64,000 bases of DNA. It comes from Defluviicoccus sp. GTDB taxonomy: Bacteria > Pseudomonadota > Alphaproteobacteria > MPNO01. The translations under genes and the position numbers were made by a program. Shown here in pieces: positions 55,653 through 64,000 of the stretch (position 1 is its first letter; every line of letters starts with the position of its first letter). The DNA lies in NCBI GenBank assembly GCA_028821395.1, contig JAPPGP010000222.1, forward strand, positions 1 through 64,000, given 5' to 3'. The notes under the pieces were generated by a model, which was given only the letters and a program-made list of their open reading frames with translations, did not search any database and was not told the DNA's origin.

Positions 55653-56570
55653 CTATCTGCGGCACGCGGCGAGCGCCACCGCGATCCCGGCCGCGACAGC
55701 CGCGTTGCCTTCGAGCAGCGCGGCGTTGGCGGCGAGGCTCTCTCCGCCGGTGATCTCGGCGATCCGGTCGAGCAGGAAGGGGGTGAGCTCCTTGCCGCCG
55801 ATCCCGGCGCGGCCGGCATCGCCGAGCGCATCGGCGATCGCCGCCTCGATTCGCTCCGGGTCCAGCGCCGCCGCTTCCGGCAGCGGGTTGGCGAAGACGA
55901 TCCCGGCGCCGAGCCCGAGCGCGCGCTGGGCCGCGACGAGACGCGCCGCCGCCGCCGCGTCGTCGACCCTGTGCGGCACCGCGATGCCGCTCTCGCGCAC
56001 GTAGAAGGCGGGCAGGACGCCGGTGCGGTAGCCGACGACCGGCACGCCCCTGGTCTCCAGGTACTCCATGGTCCGCGGCAAATCCAGGATCGACTTGGCG
56101 CCGGCGCAGACCACCGCGACCGGGGTTCGGCCGAGCTCCTCCAGATCGGCCGACACGTCGAGCGTCTGCTCCACCCCGCGGTGGACCCCGCCGATGCCGC
56201 CGGTGGCGAACACGGCGATGCCGGCGCGCGCGGCGGCGATCATCGTCGCCGCCACCGTGGTCGCCCCGTCTTGCCCGGTCGAAGCGGCGAAGGCGAGATC
56301 GCGCCGACTCACCTTCATCGCGTCCGGCTGCGACGCCAGACGCTCGACCTCGCGCTGCGCAAGCCCGACGGTCAGCGTGCCCGCGACGACGCCGATGAAG
56401 GCCGGCAGCGCGCCGCCCTCGCGCACCGCGCGGTCGAGCCCGGCGGCCACCTCCAGCGACCTCGGATGCGGAAAGCCATGCGCGATGGCGGTGGTCTCCA
56501 GCGCCACCACCGGCCGGCCCGCGTCGAGCGCGGCCCGCACATCCTCGGAAACCCTGAACACGTCCGCCAT
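55653..56570 (-). CDS. psuG: pseudouridine-5'-phosphate glycosidase
   Basis: A 305-residue PsuG (YeiN family): cleaves the C-glycosidic bond of pseudouridine 5'-phosphate to uracil and ribose 5-phosphate. Diagnostic blocks ALETTAIAHGFPHP, GATTVAATM, FATGGIGGVHRG, CAGAKSILDL and NPLPE are present; the length is standard. The usual partner kinase PsuK is absent here; the next gene is an acyl-CoA ligase. Divergent from the family-5 receptor. Confidence 0.95.
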   Translation of the reverse strand: MADVFRVSEDVRAALDAGRPVVALETTAIAHGFPHPRSLEVAAGLDRAVREGGALPAFIGVVAGTLTVGLAQREVERLASQPDAMKVSRRDLAFAASTGQDGATTVAATMIAAARAGIAVFATGGIGGVHRGVEQTLDVSADLEELGRTPVAVVCAGAKSILDLPRTMEYLETRGVPVVGYRTGVLPAFYVRESGIAVPHRVDDAAAAARLVAAQRALGLGAGIVFANPLPEAAALDPERIEAAIADALGDAGRAGIGGKELTPFLLDRIAEITGGESLAANAALLEGNAAVAAGIAVALAACRR

Positions 56571-56668
56571 GGGCGGAAATTAGCAGCAGCGGCTACCGCG
56601 CCGCTATCCGAGGGCGTGCCGCGCGCCTATAGTTTTCGCTCGGAACCTGACCGGACAGGGGAAACAGG

Positions 56669-58198
56669 ATGTTGAAGCCACGCGCGATCGCCATCGCCGC
56701 AGCCGTGCTCGTCGCCGCCGCGCCGGCGCTGGGCCAGAAGGCCAAGAATACGCTCCGGGTCGGGTTCTACGACCCGATCCCCGGCGTCGACCTGGTATAC
56801 GGCCCCAAGGGGGAGACCGCCTTCACGGCGCGCGCGGTGTTCGACACGCTGATCTCCTACGACGAGCGGACCAAGAAGTTCGAGCCGCTGCTCGCCAAGT
56901 CCTGGAAGACGGTCAACCCGACGACCTACGAGTTCACCCTCCGCGACGACATAAAATTCCATGACGGCTCGCCGCTCGATGCCGACGACGTGGTCTACAC
57001 GCTCAACTTTCTCGCCGACCCCAAGGTCAAGTTCCGCATCAAGTCGCGCTTCCTGTGGATCAAGAAGGCCGAGAAAGCCGGCTCGCACACCGTCCGGGTC
57101 ACCACCAAGGGACCGCGCGCGGTGGCGCTCGCCCGCTTTGCGGTGAGCATCCCGATCTTCCCGTCGGACGTGCACGGGGCGCTCGAGAACAAGGCCGCGT
57201 TCGGCAAGAAGCCGGTCGGGACCGGCCCCTACAAGGTGGTCGCCTACGACCCCAATACCGGCGTCCGCATGGTGCGCAACCCGGATTACCGGCACGGCTC
57301 ACCGTCCCGGCCGGCGGGGTCGATCGAGACCATCCACATCCTGCCGATTCCCGACGTGCAGAACCAGGTCGCGCTGCTGATCACCGGCGGGCTCGACATG
57401 ATCCACAATGTGCCGAAGGACCAGGCCGAGAATCTGGCGCAGAACCCCGATCTCGCGGTCGCCGTCAGCAACGGCATCCTCTACCGCTACATCGCCTTCG
57501 ATGCGATCGGGCGCACCGGTAGCGACGACCTCAAGGACGCCCGGGTCCGCCGGGCTCTGATCCACGCCATCGACCGGGACTCGATCCGGCGCAACATCTT
57601 CGCGGGCGGCGATGCGGTGGAGAAGATGGATTCGATCTGCAAGCCGATCCAGATCGGCTGCGTATTCGACGTGAAGCCGCCGACCTACGACCCCAAGAAG
57701 GCCAAGGCATTGCTGGCGGAAGCCGGCAAGGCGGACCTGAAATTGCAGATCACCACCCTGCCGGAAGCCCGCAAGGTGGCCGAGGCCGTCGTCGGCTATC
57801 TCCGGGCGGTCGGCGTCAAGGCATCGATCAAGAGCGTCACCTTCGGCGCCTATCGCAAGCTGCAGCGAACCGGCAAGATCCAGACGCTGGTGCACCAGTT
57901 CAGCTCCGGCGGGGTGCCCGACACCGACGCTCTGGTCAGCTTCTATTTCGGCAGCAAGGCGCGCAACTATTACGGCGACAAGCAGATCGCCGGGTGGATG
58001 AAGCAGGCCGGGGCGTCGTTCGACATCGCCGCGCGCGAGGCGCTCTACCGCAAGATCTTCAACCGGATCAACGAGCAGGCCTATATCGTGCCGATCGCCG
58101 GCCTGCCCTCGGTGTTCGTGCACGCGAAGAACCTCGAGATCGACAAGGGGATCATCAACCCGTTCGGCGCGGATGTCAGCCGGATACGCTGGAAGTAG
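56669..58198 (+). CDS. family-5 extracellular solute-binding protein (DppA/OppA type)
   Basis: A 509-residue periplasmic receptor for peptides, nickel or similar solutes. Signal peptide about 1-22 (ends APALGQ). Family-5 segments: LLAKSWKTVNPTTYEFTLRDDIKFHDGSPLDADDVVYT and, later, VRRALIHAIDRDSIRRNIFAGGDA. No permease or ATPase genes of this transporter type are in the window, so it must share or borrow them. Single-gene unit ended by the hairpins at 58227-58280. Confidence 0.92.
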   Translation: MLKPRAIAIAAAVLVAAAPALGQKAKNTLRVGFYDPIPGVDLVYGPKGETAFTARAVFDTLISYDERTKKFEPLLAKSWKTVNPTTYEFTLRDDIKFHDGSPLDADDVVYTLNFLADPKVKFRIKSRFLWIKKAEKAGSHTVRVTTKGPRAVALARFAVSIPIFPSDVHGALENKAAFGKKPVGTGPYKVVAYDPNTGVRMVRNPDYRHGSPSRPAGSIETIHILPIPDVQNQVALLITGGLDMIHNVPKDQAENLAQNPDLAVAVSNGILYRYIAFDAIGRTGSDDLKDARVRRALIHAIDRDSIRRNIFAGGDAVEKMDSICKPIQIGCVFDVKPPTYDPKKAKALLAEAGKADLKLQITTLPEARKVAEAVVGYLRAVGVKASIKSVTFGAYRKLQRTGKIQTLVHQFSSGGVPDTDALVSFYFGSKARNYYGDKQIAGWMKQAGASFDIAAREALYRKIFNRINEQAYIVPIAGLPSVFVHAKNLEIDKGIINPFGADVSRIRWK

Positions 58199-58226
58199 CG
58201 CCCCTCGATACGGCGCTTCGCGCCTG

Positions 58227-58280
58227 CTCGGGATGAGGAAAAGACCCTCATCCCGAGTAGCCCCGGACTCGATCCGGGGC
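58227..58280. terminator. double hairpin between convergent genes
   Basis: First hairpin: perfect 12-bp stem CTCGGGATGAGG (58227-58238) with 58246-58257, 7-base loop. Second, 2 bp later: GCCCCGGA (58260-58267) with TCCGGGGC (58273-58280), 5-base loop. No T-runs. Placed between two gene ends, they could act as a bidirectional terminator; the sequence also resembles dispersed alphaproteobacterial repeats. Confidence 0.6.
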
Positions 58281-58306
58281 GTAACGAAGGGCGGGGCGGA
58301 AACGCC

Positions 58307-59203
58307 CTAATGGGCCGCCATGCCGGTCAGCACCGACTCGCGGTAGCCGCCGCTTCCCCGGCTCTGCTCGTCGAACAGCTCGAGCGCCTGCATCCACCGG
58401 TGGGTGCGCTCGAACACCTCGCGCGTATAGGGCTCGAAGACCAGGCGCTCGCCCGGCCCCATGCGGCGCATGTCGACCATCGCGTGGTAGCGCTTGGGCA
58501 GCTCGCGCAGGAAGTAGTGGGTGTAGCGCTCGGGCTCCAGGTCGAGGTCGCGCTGGGCGCGGCGTAGCGCGCGGAAATATTTCTTCACGTCCTCGATGTC
58601 GGCGCCGTCCGTGACCAGCGAGCCGATCATGAAGGTGGTGTCGACGATCTTGCGGAAGCCGAGCTGTTCGAGCACGTAGTAGGGCGCGCCGAAGGCGTTG
58701 CCGGCAGCCGCCTTTCCATCGACCAGAAGCGCGAGGCGGTCCCACAGCACGCCGCCGAAATTGAGGTTTATCCGGTCGCGGTCGAGGAAGCGCAGCAGCG
58801 CCTGGAGGGTCGAGTAGTGGCTGCCGGAGTGGTAGCCCACCTCGACGGGTACGCCGGCGAGGTCTTCCGGACGTCCGATCGGCGAATCGGGCGGCACGAA
58901 GATCGCCGAGGGCGTCACCGAATAGGCATCGCCCCACATCCGGCCGTGCCCGGCGGACGCCGCCATATTGACCGTCCAGTGGCAGGCCGCCGAGACGTTG
59001 CAGGACCGGCCCTCGGCGTAGGACTCGAAGGCGCCGTGCCTGATCTCGCCAGGCGCGTCCTCGCTGCCGGCGACGCCTGCCGACCGTTTCGCCGGCTTGC
59101 CGAGGGAGAGCACGTAGTCGAGCCCCTCCTCGGCAAAGTAGCCGTGCTCCTCGGCGATCCATTCCTGCAGCCGCCCGTGCGACTGGATGACGAATTTCGC
59201 CAT
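58307..59203 (-). CDS. periplasmic-binding-fold (NMT1/SsuA-like) protein without signal peptide
   Basis: A 298-residue protein with the type-2 periplasmic binding fold of nitrate/sulfonate/thiamine-precursor receptors: WIAEEHGYFAEEGLDYVL at the start and PIGRPEDLAGVPVEVGYHSGSHY mid-way. The N-terminus (MAKFVIQSHGRLQEW) is the first beta strand of the fold, so there is no export signal and it should be cytoplasmic. Similar cytoplasmic proteins are enzymes (4,5-dihydroxyphthalate decarboxylase, THI5). Given the divergent phthalate-dioxygenase-like gene, a decarboxylase role is possible but unproven. Confidence 0.75.
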   Translation of the reverse strand: MAKFVIQSHGRLQEWIAEEHGYFAEEGLDYVLSLGKPAKRSAGVAGSEDAPGEIRHGAFESYAEGRSCNVSAACHWTVNMAASAGHGRMWGDAYSVTPSAIFVPPDSPIGRPEDLAGVPVEVGYHSGSHYSTLQALLRFLDRDRINLNFGGVLWDRLALLVDGKAAAGNAFGAPYYVLEQLGFRKIVDTTFMIGSLVTDGADIEDVKKYFRALRRAQRDLDLEPERYTHYFLRELPKRYHAMVDMRRMGPGERLVFEPYTREVFERTHRWMQALELFDEQSRGSGGYRESVLTGMAAH

Positions 59204-59298
59204 TGGCGAACCCTCCCGATCGGCGGGGATGGTCGATCCTGACGCGGCCCCCTGTCAATGCGGCTATACTGCGACCGGGACATCGCGACGGTAGGGAC

Positions 59299-60573
59299 AT
59301 GCTCGACCACGAGACCAACCGCAAGCTCGCACAGGTCGGCGCGGACACGCCGATGGGCCGGCTGATGCGCCGCTACTGGCATCCCATCGCGGGCGCCGCG
59401 GAGATGGCGCGCCGGCCCACCATGGCGGTCCGGCTGATGGGCGAGGACCTGGTGCTCTACCGCGACCTGTCGGGCGGCTACGGCCTCTTGGACCGGCATT
59501 GCTGCCACCGCCGCGCCGACCTGACACACGGCTATGTCGAGGCGAACGGGCTGAGATGCAGCTACCACGGCTGGCTCTACGACGCCCGGGGCGCCTGTAT
59601 CGAGCAGCCCTTCGAGGACATCGCCGACCCGGACTCCCGATTCAAGGACAAGATCCGCATAAAATCCTACCCCGTCGCGGAGAAGGCGGGGATGCTGTGG
59701 GCCTATCTCGGACCCGAGCCTGCCCCGCTGGTGCCGACCTGGGAGCCCTTCGCCTGGGCCAACGGGTTCCGCCAGGTGGTGATCTCGGAAATCCCCTGCA
59801 ACTGGCTCCAGTGCCAGGAGAACTCCATCGACCCGGTCCATTTCGAGTGGCAGCACGAGAACTGGCGGGTGCGCGCGAGCGGCGCCGCCGGGCCATACGC
59901 GCCCAAGCACCTCAGGATCGATTTCGAGGAGTTCGATTACGGCATCACCTACAAGCGCATCCGCGAGAACACCGACGAGAACCACCCGCTGTGGACGGTC
60001 GGGCGCAACTGCCTGTGGCCGAACGCGCTGTTCACCGGCGACCATTTCGAGTGGCGGGTGCCGATCGACGACGACAACACGCTGAGCGTCGGCTGGTTCT
60101 TCAACCCGGTGCCGAAGGACCGGCGGCCCTTCGTGCAGAACGAGATCCCCTGCTGGCGCGGACCGATCAAGGATGCGGACGGTCGCTGGATCACCAGCCA
60201 CGTGATGAACCAGGACTTCGTCGCCTGGGTGGGCCAGGGGACTCTCGCCGACCGCTCGAAGGAGCGGCTCGGACGCTCGGACCGTGGCGTCATCATGATG
60301 CGGCGGCGCTTCCTCGCCGATTTGGAGCGCATAGAGCGAGGCGAGGACCCGAAGGCGGTGGTCCGCGACGCGGCCGTCAACGACTGCATCGCGCTGCCCA
60401 TCTTCGACCGCCACTTCTTCGTCGACGGGTGGATGCGGGAGGACCTCGCGGATGCGGCGCATGTGCGCACGCGGTCCACGCTCGACTTCGTCTTCCAGGC
60501 GGGCCAGCCAGCCGAGGTGCGGGCCGCCTATGTCGAGGCGATGGGGTTCGACCGGGACGGGGCCGCAGGTTGA
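59299..60573 (+). CDS. Rieske non-heme iron oxygenase, phthalate dioxygenase-like
   Basis: A 424-residue oxygenase. Rieske ligands CxH (HCCHRRAD) and CxxH (CSYHGW). Iron site ENSIDPVHFEWQH (D..H....H) with an Asp in NQDFVAWVGQG. The SDRGVIMMRRRF block is shared with the oxygenase at 11263-12435. ATG 59299 is preceded by TAGGGA; a frame from 59203 adds 32 unsupported residues. Its TRAP receptor gene follows 79 bp later, so oxygenase and importer appear to share a transcript. Confidence 0.93.
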   Translation: MLDHETNRKLAQVGADTPMGRLMRRYWHPIAGAAEMARRPTMAVRLMGEDLVLYRDLSGGYGLLDRHCCHRRADLTHGYVEANGLRCSYHGWLYDARGACIEQPFEDIADPDSRFKDKIRIKSYPVAEKAGMLWAYLGPEPAPLVPTWEPFAWANGFRQVVISEIPCNWLQCQENSIDPVHFEWQHENWRVRASGAAGPYAPKHLRIDFEEFDYGITYKRIRENTDENHPLWTVGRNCLWPNALFTGDHFEWRVPIDDDNTLSVGWFFNPVPKDRRPFVQNEIPCWRGPIKDADGRWITSHVMNQDFVAWVGQGTLADRSKERLGRSDRGVIMMRRRFLADLERIERGEDPKAVVRDAAVNDCIALPIFDRHFFVDGWMREDLADAAHVRTRSTLDFVFQAGQPAEVRAAYVEAMGFDRDGAAG

Positions 60574-60652
60574 ACCGCCCGAATCGCGCCGATAGCATGT
60601 CTGCCGATCGATAAAGCCGGTCGCCGCGCGCGGCGCTGGACAGGGAGGAACC

Positions 60653-61687
60653 ATGAGAAACCTTGCCAAGATCGCCTTGCCGCTCGGCGCCGCGAGCCTG
60701 TTGCTCGGCGCCATACCCGCCCAGGCCGAGACCAAGATCCTGTTCAACTACTTCGTGCCGCCCAAGCACCCGCTCAAGGTCGGGATCATCGACAATTGGG
60801 CGAAGCGGGTCACCGAGGGCAGCGGCGGCCGGATCGCGGTGAGCTACCCGGCGAAGACGCTGGCGCCGGCGCCGCGCCAGTGGAAGATGATCACCTCCGG
60901 CATCGCGGATGCGACCGTGATGTACAACAATTTCGAGCGCAAGCGGCTGTCGCTCGACCAGGTGGGCACGCTTCCCTTCAGCATCACCGACGCGGCCTCG
61001 ACCGCGACGGCGCTCTGGCGCACTCACAAGAAGTATTTCGAGGCGAAGAACCAGTACAAGGGCGTCAAGTTCCTCGGCTACATCATGCACGGCGGCGGGG
61101 AGCTGTTCAGCCTCAAGGACCCCATCCTGTCGGTGGCGGACATGAAGCGGATGAAGCTGCGCTCGCCGCCGGGCGACGTCGCCAAGGCGGTCGGCAGGAC
61201 CGGGGCGGCGGTCGTACCCACGCCGGGCGTCAAGGCGTTCGACGTGGTGTCCAAGGGGATCGTCGACGGGCTGGTCTTCCCGATCGGCGACGTCTGGAAG
61301 CTGAAGATGACGCCTTACGTCAAGCACCTCACCAAGGTGCCGGGCAAGGTGTATGGCGCGGTCTTCTCGCTCTACATGAACCAGAAGGTCTGGAACAAGC
61401 TGTCGAAGGAAGACAAGGCGGTGGTGACCGCGGCGTCGGGCGAGAAGATCTCGATGGACTCCAACAACTGGGGCAACGTGGACATCGAGGCCGAGGCGAT
61501 CTACCGCCAGAAGGGGATCGGCATCCACAACGCCAGCGCCGGGTTCACCGCGGATCTCATGAAGCTCTGGGCCTACCAGGACGAGGGGTGGATCGCCACG
61601 GCCAACAAGGCGGGCGTGGACGGAAGAGCGGCGCTCGACTTCTACCGCGCCGAGTCGAAGCGGATCTACAAGGCCAGCCAGAACTAG
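60653..61687 (+). CDS. TRAP transporter solute-binding protein (DctP family)
   Basis: A 344-residue periplasmic receptor; signal peptide about 1-24 (ends AQAE). Ligand block MKRMKLRSPPGDVAKAVGRTG keeps the Arg; the FDVVSKGIVDGLVFP helix follows. It is of a different subgroup from the two receptors at 10183 and 40083. A GGGAGGA site precedes the ATG. First of a receptor-small-large permease set. Confidence 0.93.
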   Translation: MRNLAKIALPLGAASLLLGAIPAQAETKILFNYFVPPKHPLKVGIIDNWAKRVTEGSGGRIAVSYPAKTLAPAPRQWKMITSGIADATVMYNNFERKRLSLDQVGTLPFSITDAASTATALWRTHKKYFEAKNQYKGVKFLGYIMHGGGELFSLKDPILSVADMKRMKLRSPPGDVAKAVGRTGAAVVPTPGVKAFDVVSKGIVDGLVFPIGDVWKLKMTPYVKHLTKVPGKVYGAVFSLYMNQKVWNKLSKEDKAVVTAASGEKISMDSNNWGNVDIEAEAIYRQKGIGIHNASAGFTADLMKLWAYQDEGWIATANKAGVDGRAALDFYRAESKRIYKASQN

Positions 61688-61698
61688 GTCTGCCGCCG

Positions 61699-62217
61699 AT
61701 GTCGGAGGGAGCCGGCGGGCCGGAGGCGGACGACGTCTGGCCCGACGGCTGGTTCGAGGCCGTCCTCATGGGGATCGTCGCGACGACGGTCTTCCTGATG
61801 ATGGCGATCACCTTCGTCGACGTCGCCGGCCGGTACATCTTCAGCGCCCCCATCCCCGGCGGCTTCGAGCTGATCGAGTTCCTGATGCCGCTCTCGATCT
61901 TCGCCGGCCTGCCGATCATCACCCGGCGCCGGACGCATATCGTGGTCAGCATCCTGGACCGCTGGTTCCGCGGCGGTCTCGGCGAATTTCGCCGGCTGGT
62001 CGTCGATGCGGGATCGCTCGCGGTGGTCGCGTTCATCGCCGAGCGCATGTGGAGCCAGGGCGACGGTCTCGCCGAGGCGCAGATCGAGTCGGGCTACCTC
62101 GAATGGCCGGTCGCGCCCGCGGCTTACGCGATCAGCGTGCTCAGCGTCGTGACCTGCGTGGTTCTCGTCCTCATGCTGCTGCGCGACGTGAGGACGATGC
62201 TGGCCCGGAACCCGTGA
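61699..62217 (+). CDS. TRAP transporter small permease (DctQ)
   Basis: A 172-residue membrane protein with four helices; landmarks VDVAGRYIFSAPIPGGFELIEF and FAGLPIITRRRTHIVVSIL. ATG 61699 lies 11 bp after the receptor stop; the frame is open far upstream only as a shadow. The large permease starts 13 bp after it. Confidence 0.92.
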   Translation: MSEGAGGPEADDVWPDGWFEAVLMGIVATTVFLMMAITFVDVAGRYIFSAPIPGGFELIEFLMPLSIFAGLPIITRRRTHIVVSILDRWFRGGLGEFRRLVVDAGSLAVVAFIAERMWSQGDGLAEAQIESGYLEWPVAPAAYAISVLSVVTCVVLVLMLLRDVRTMLARNP

Positions 62218-62230
62218 CGGGGCCGGACGC

Positions 62231-63526
62231 ATGACCGAATCGCTGATCGGCTTCGCCATCCTGCTGCTCATGGTGTTCCTGGGCTTCCCGCTCGGCTTCG
62301 CCATGGTGGCGGTGGGCTTCGTCGGCTTCGGGCTGGTGCGCGGCTGGGAGCCGGCGCTGGAGACGGTGGGCCAGCTCATCCTCGACTTCGCGATGAGCTA
62401 CTCCTTCTCGGTGCTGCCGCTCTTCGTGCTGATGGGGGCGTTCGTCTACCGCGCGGCGCTGTCGGAAGACCTGTACGACGCGTCCAACGCCTGGCTCGGC
62501 CACTACAAGGGCGGGCTCGCGATGGCGACCGTCGCCGCCTGCGGCGGCTTCAGCGCGGTCTCCGGGAGCTCGGTCGCGACGGCGGCCACCATGGCCAAGG
62601 TCGCCATGCCGTCGATGCGGCGCTACCGCTACAACGAGAACCTCGCCGCCGGCACCATCGCCGCCGGCGGCACGATGGGCATCCTGATCCCGCCCTCGAT
62701 CGCCCTGGTGATCTACGGAATCATCGTCGAGGAGGATGTCGGCAAGCTGTTCATCGCCGGCATCGTGCCGGGGATCATCACCGTCGCCCTCTATATCTTC
62801 GTGATCAAGGTGCTGATCACCTTCCGCCCCTCGCTCGGCCCGCGCGGGCCGTGGACGCCGTGGAAGGACCGGTTCATCGCGCTGAAGGGCGTCTGGGGCA
62901 TGATCGCCCTGTTCCTGCTGGTGCTCGGCGGCATCTATCTCGGCGTGTTCACCCCCACCGAGGCGGGCGGGATCGGCGCGGTCGGCGCGGTCGTCTTCGC
63001 CGTCTCGCGCCGGAAGATGGGCTGGCGCGGGTTCTGCGGCGCCCTCATCGAGGCCGGCCAGACCACCGCCATGGTGTTCAGCGTCGCCTTCGGCGCAATC
63101 ATCCTGTCCAACTTCATGAACATCTCGGGCATGCCCAACCAGATCGTCGACTGGGTGAATTCGCTCGAGATCGCGCCGATCACCGTCGTGCTGGTGATCT
63201 GCCTGATCTATATCGCGCTCGGCTGCGTGTTCGAGGGCATCGGCATGATCCTGCTGACGGTGCCGATCTTCTTCCCTGTGGTCCAGAGCCTCGGCTTCGA
63301 CCTGATCTGGTTCGGCATCGTGGTCATCATGGTCACCGAGATCAGCCTGATCACGCCGCCCATCGGCATGAATGTGTTCGTGCTCAAGACCATCATGCCG
63401 GAGATGTCGCTATGGGGCATTTTCGCCGGCATCAGCCCGTTCTTCGTCGCCGACATCGTCCGCCTGGCGCTGATCGTGTTCATACCGGGGCTGACGCTCT
63501 ACCTGCCGGGCCTGATGGGCGGGTAG
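62231..63526 (+). CDS. TRAP transporter large permease (DctM)
   Basis: A 431-residue permease of about 12 helices: GFPLGFAMVAVGFVGF start, GSSVATAATMAKVAMPSM and GILIPPSIALVIYGIIVEE core, and ISLITPPIGMNVFVLK near the end. It completes the third full TRAP set. Its last 47 bp overlap the convergent monooxygenase gene. Confidence 0.94.
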   Translation: MTESLIGFAILLLMVFLGFPLGFAMVAVGFVGFGLVRGWEPALETVGQLILDFAMSYSFSVLPLFVLMGAFVYRAALSEDLYDASNAWLGHYKGGLAMATVAACGGFSAVSGSSVATAATMAKVAMPSMRRYRYNENLAAGTIAAGGTMGILIPPSIALVIYGIIVEEDVGKLFIAGIVPGIITVALYIFVIKVLITFRPSLGPRGPWTPWKDRFIALKGVWGMIALFLLVLGGIYLGVFTPTEAGGIGAVGAVVFAVSRRKMGWRGFCGALIEAGQTTAMVFSVAFGAIILSNFMNISGMPNQIVDWVNSLEIAPITVVLVICLIYIALGCVFEGIGMILLTVPIFFPVVQSLGFDLIWFGIVVIMVTEISLITPPIGMNVFVLKTIMPEMSLWGIFAGISPFFVADIVRLALIVFIPGLTLYLPGLMGG

Positions 63527-64000
63527 CGGCGCCCGTCACCCGCGCCATCAGCGCGTCCGCGTTTTCCGGGGGCGCGTCGCCAGCCCAGGCGACGTAGCTG
63601 TCGGGGCGGACCAGGACGAGACCGGCGCCGCGGCTCTCGGACGCCGGCTCGCGGACGACCTTGAGCGGGATCGAGCGCCGCGCGCAGGCGCGCTCCAATC
63701 GGGCGATCCCTCCGTCGTCGCCGCCCAGCGCGACCAGGGTGAAGCCGCGCCCCAGCTCCTCGAACACGTTGCGCCCGGAGGCGAGCCGCCACGGCGGCAA
63801 ATAGTGGCCTGGCCGGGCCCGCTCGCTGCGCGCGGATGCGGCGCCGGTGACCCCGCCGGGCGGGCCTGCGATCGCGGTCGAACCCACGTAATGTGGCGCA
63901 TAGCTGTTCAAATGCCTGTTCCCGGCCTCGGCATAGGCCGTCCAGCCGCGCGCGAACTCCTCCGCGTCGCGTTCGGGGTGGATCCGCTCGAACAGCTCGC
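63480..64000 (-). CDS. FAD-dependent monooxygenase, C-terminal part (cut by window edge)
   Basis: The last 173 codons of a gene that continues past 64000. The frame is open to the edge (ELFERIHPERDAEEFARGW... near the right end). The visible part matches the C-terminal thioredoxin-like domain of phenol-hydroxylase/MhpA-type flavoproteins: LPPWRLASGRNVFEELGRGF and LVLVRPDSYVAWAGD. Catalysis lies in the missing N-terminal FAD domain. It sits next to a TRAP set, as other oxygenases here do. Confidence 0.85.
   Translation of the reverse strand, partial: ELFERIHPERDAEEFARGWTAYAEAGNRHLNSYAPHYVGSTAIAGPPGGVTGAASARSERARPGHYLPPWRLASGRNVFEELGRGFTLVALGGDDGGIARLERACARRSIPLKVVREPASESRGAGLVLVRPDSYVAWAGDAPPENADALMARVTGAATRPSGPAGRASAPV

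Overview
The window is GC-rich chromosomal DNA (rpoD, dnaG, greA and a tRNA are present) of a heterotrophic alphaproteobacterium. The general amino-acid transporter aapJQMP, the yqeY-dnaG-rpoD cluster divergent from greA, and short palindromic repeats of a kind common in Rhodospirillales-like genomes all fit this. The exact order is inferred and not proven. I count 58 protein genes, one of them cut by the right edge, and one tRNA. Genes are tightly packed, with many 4 to 17 bp overlaps and few gaps above 200 bp.

Layout, left to right. 1-2 kb: a racemase-fold protein and a thiolase-fold protein, both lacking the usual catalytic residues. 2-6.4 kb: aapJQMP amino-acid importer. 6.4-9 kb: repeats, an M23 cell-wall endopeptidase, an enoyl-CoA hydratase/isomerase. 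9-14.3 kb: a metallo-hydrolase, then a TRAP transporter (binding protein on +, two permeases on -) with a phthalate-dioxygenase-like Rieske oxygenase. 14.4-16.6 kb: a CAU tRNA whose last 16 bases recur 2,079 bp downstream, enclosing only a hipBA toxin-antitoxin pair: a minimal tRNA-anchored island. 16.6-23.4 kb: an alpha/beta hydrolase with a glycerol-phosphate acyltransferase, a LysM surface protein with 132-bp tandem repeats, an Old Yellow Enzyme. 23.6-28.7 kb: rpoD, dnaG, yqeY and greA. 28.7-34.7 kb: SDR, cysteine hydrolase, amidase, UbiD-type decarboxylase, quinone reductase, bioD. 34.7-37.9 kb: betaine/proline-type ABC importer and an orphan vapB antitoxin. 38-64 kb: a catabolic region with three further TRAP systems, two Rieske oxygenases, two FAD monooxygenases (one cut by the edge), and CoA-transferase, cyclase, SDR, FAH-type hydrolase, hydroxyacid dehydrogenase, GST, acyl-CoA ligase and psuG genes.

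How the genes work together: each of the four TRAP importers sits beside an oxygenase gene (three Rieske, one or two FAD-type), which suggests matched uptake-plus-hydroxylation modules for small aromatic or heterocyclic acids. Neighbouring lyases, hydrolases and CoA enzymes could process the ring-cleavage products. No Rieske reductase and no dedicated catabolic regulator (LysR, GntR, MarR, IclR) is visible, so electron supply and control would come from elsewhere. The observations most worth a second look are the tRNA-bounded hipBA island, the RN-x3-H motif in its antitoxin, the TRAP binding protein without its ligand-binding Arg, and the orphan carboxylase-gamma-like zinc protein with a basic tail.
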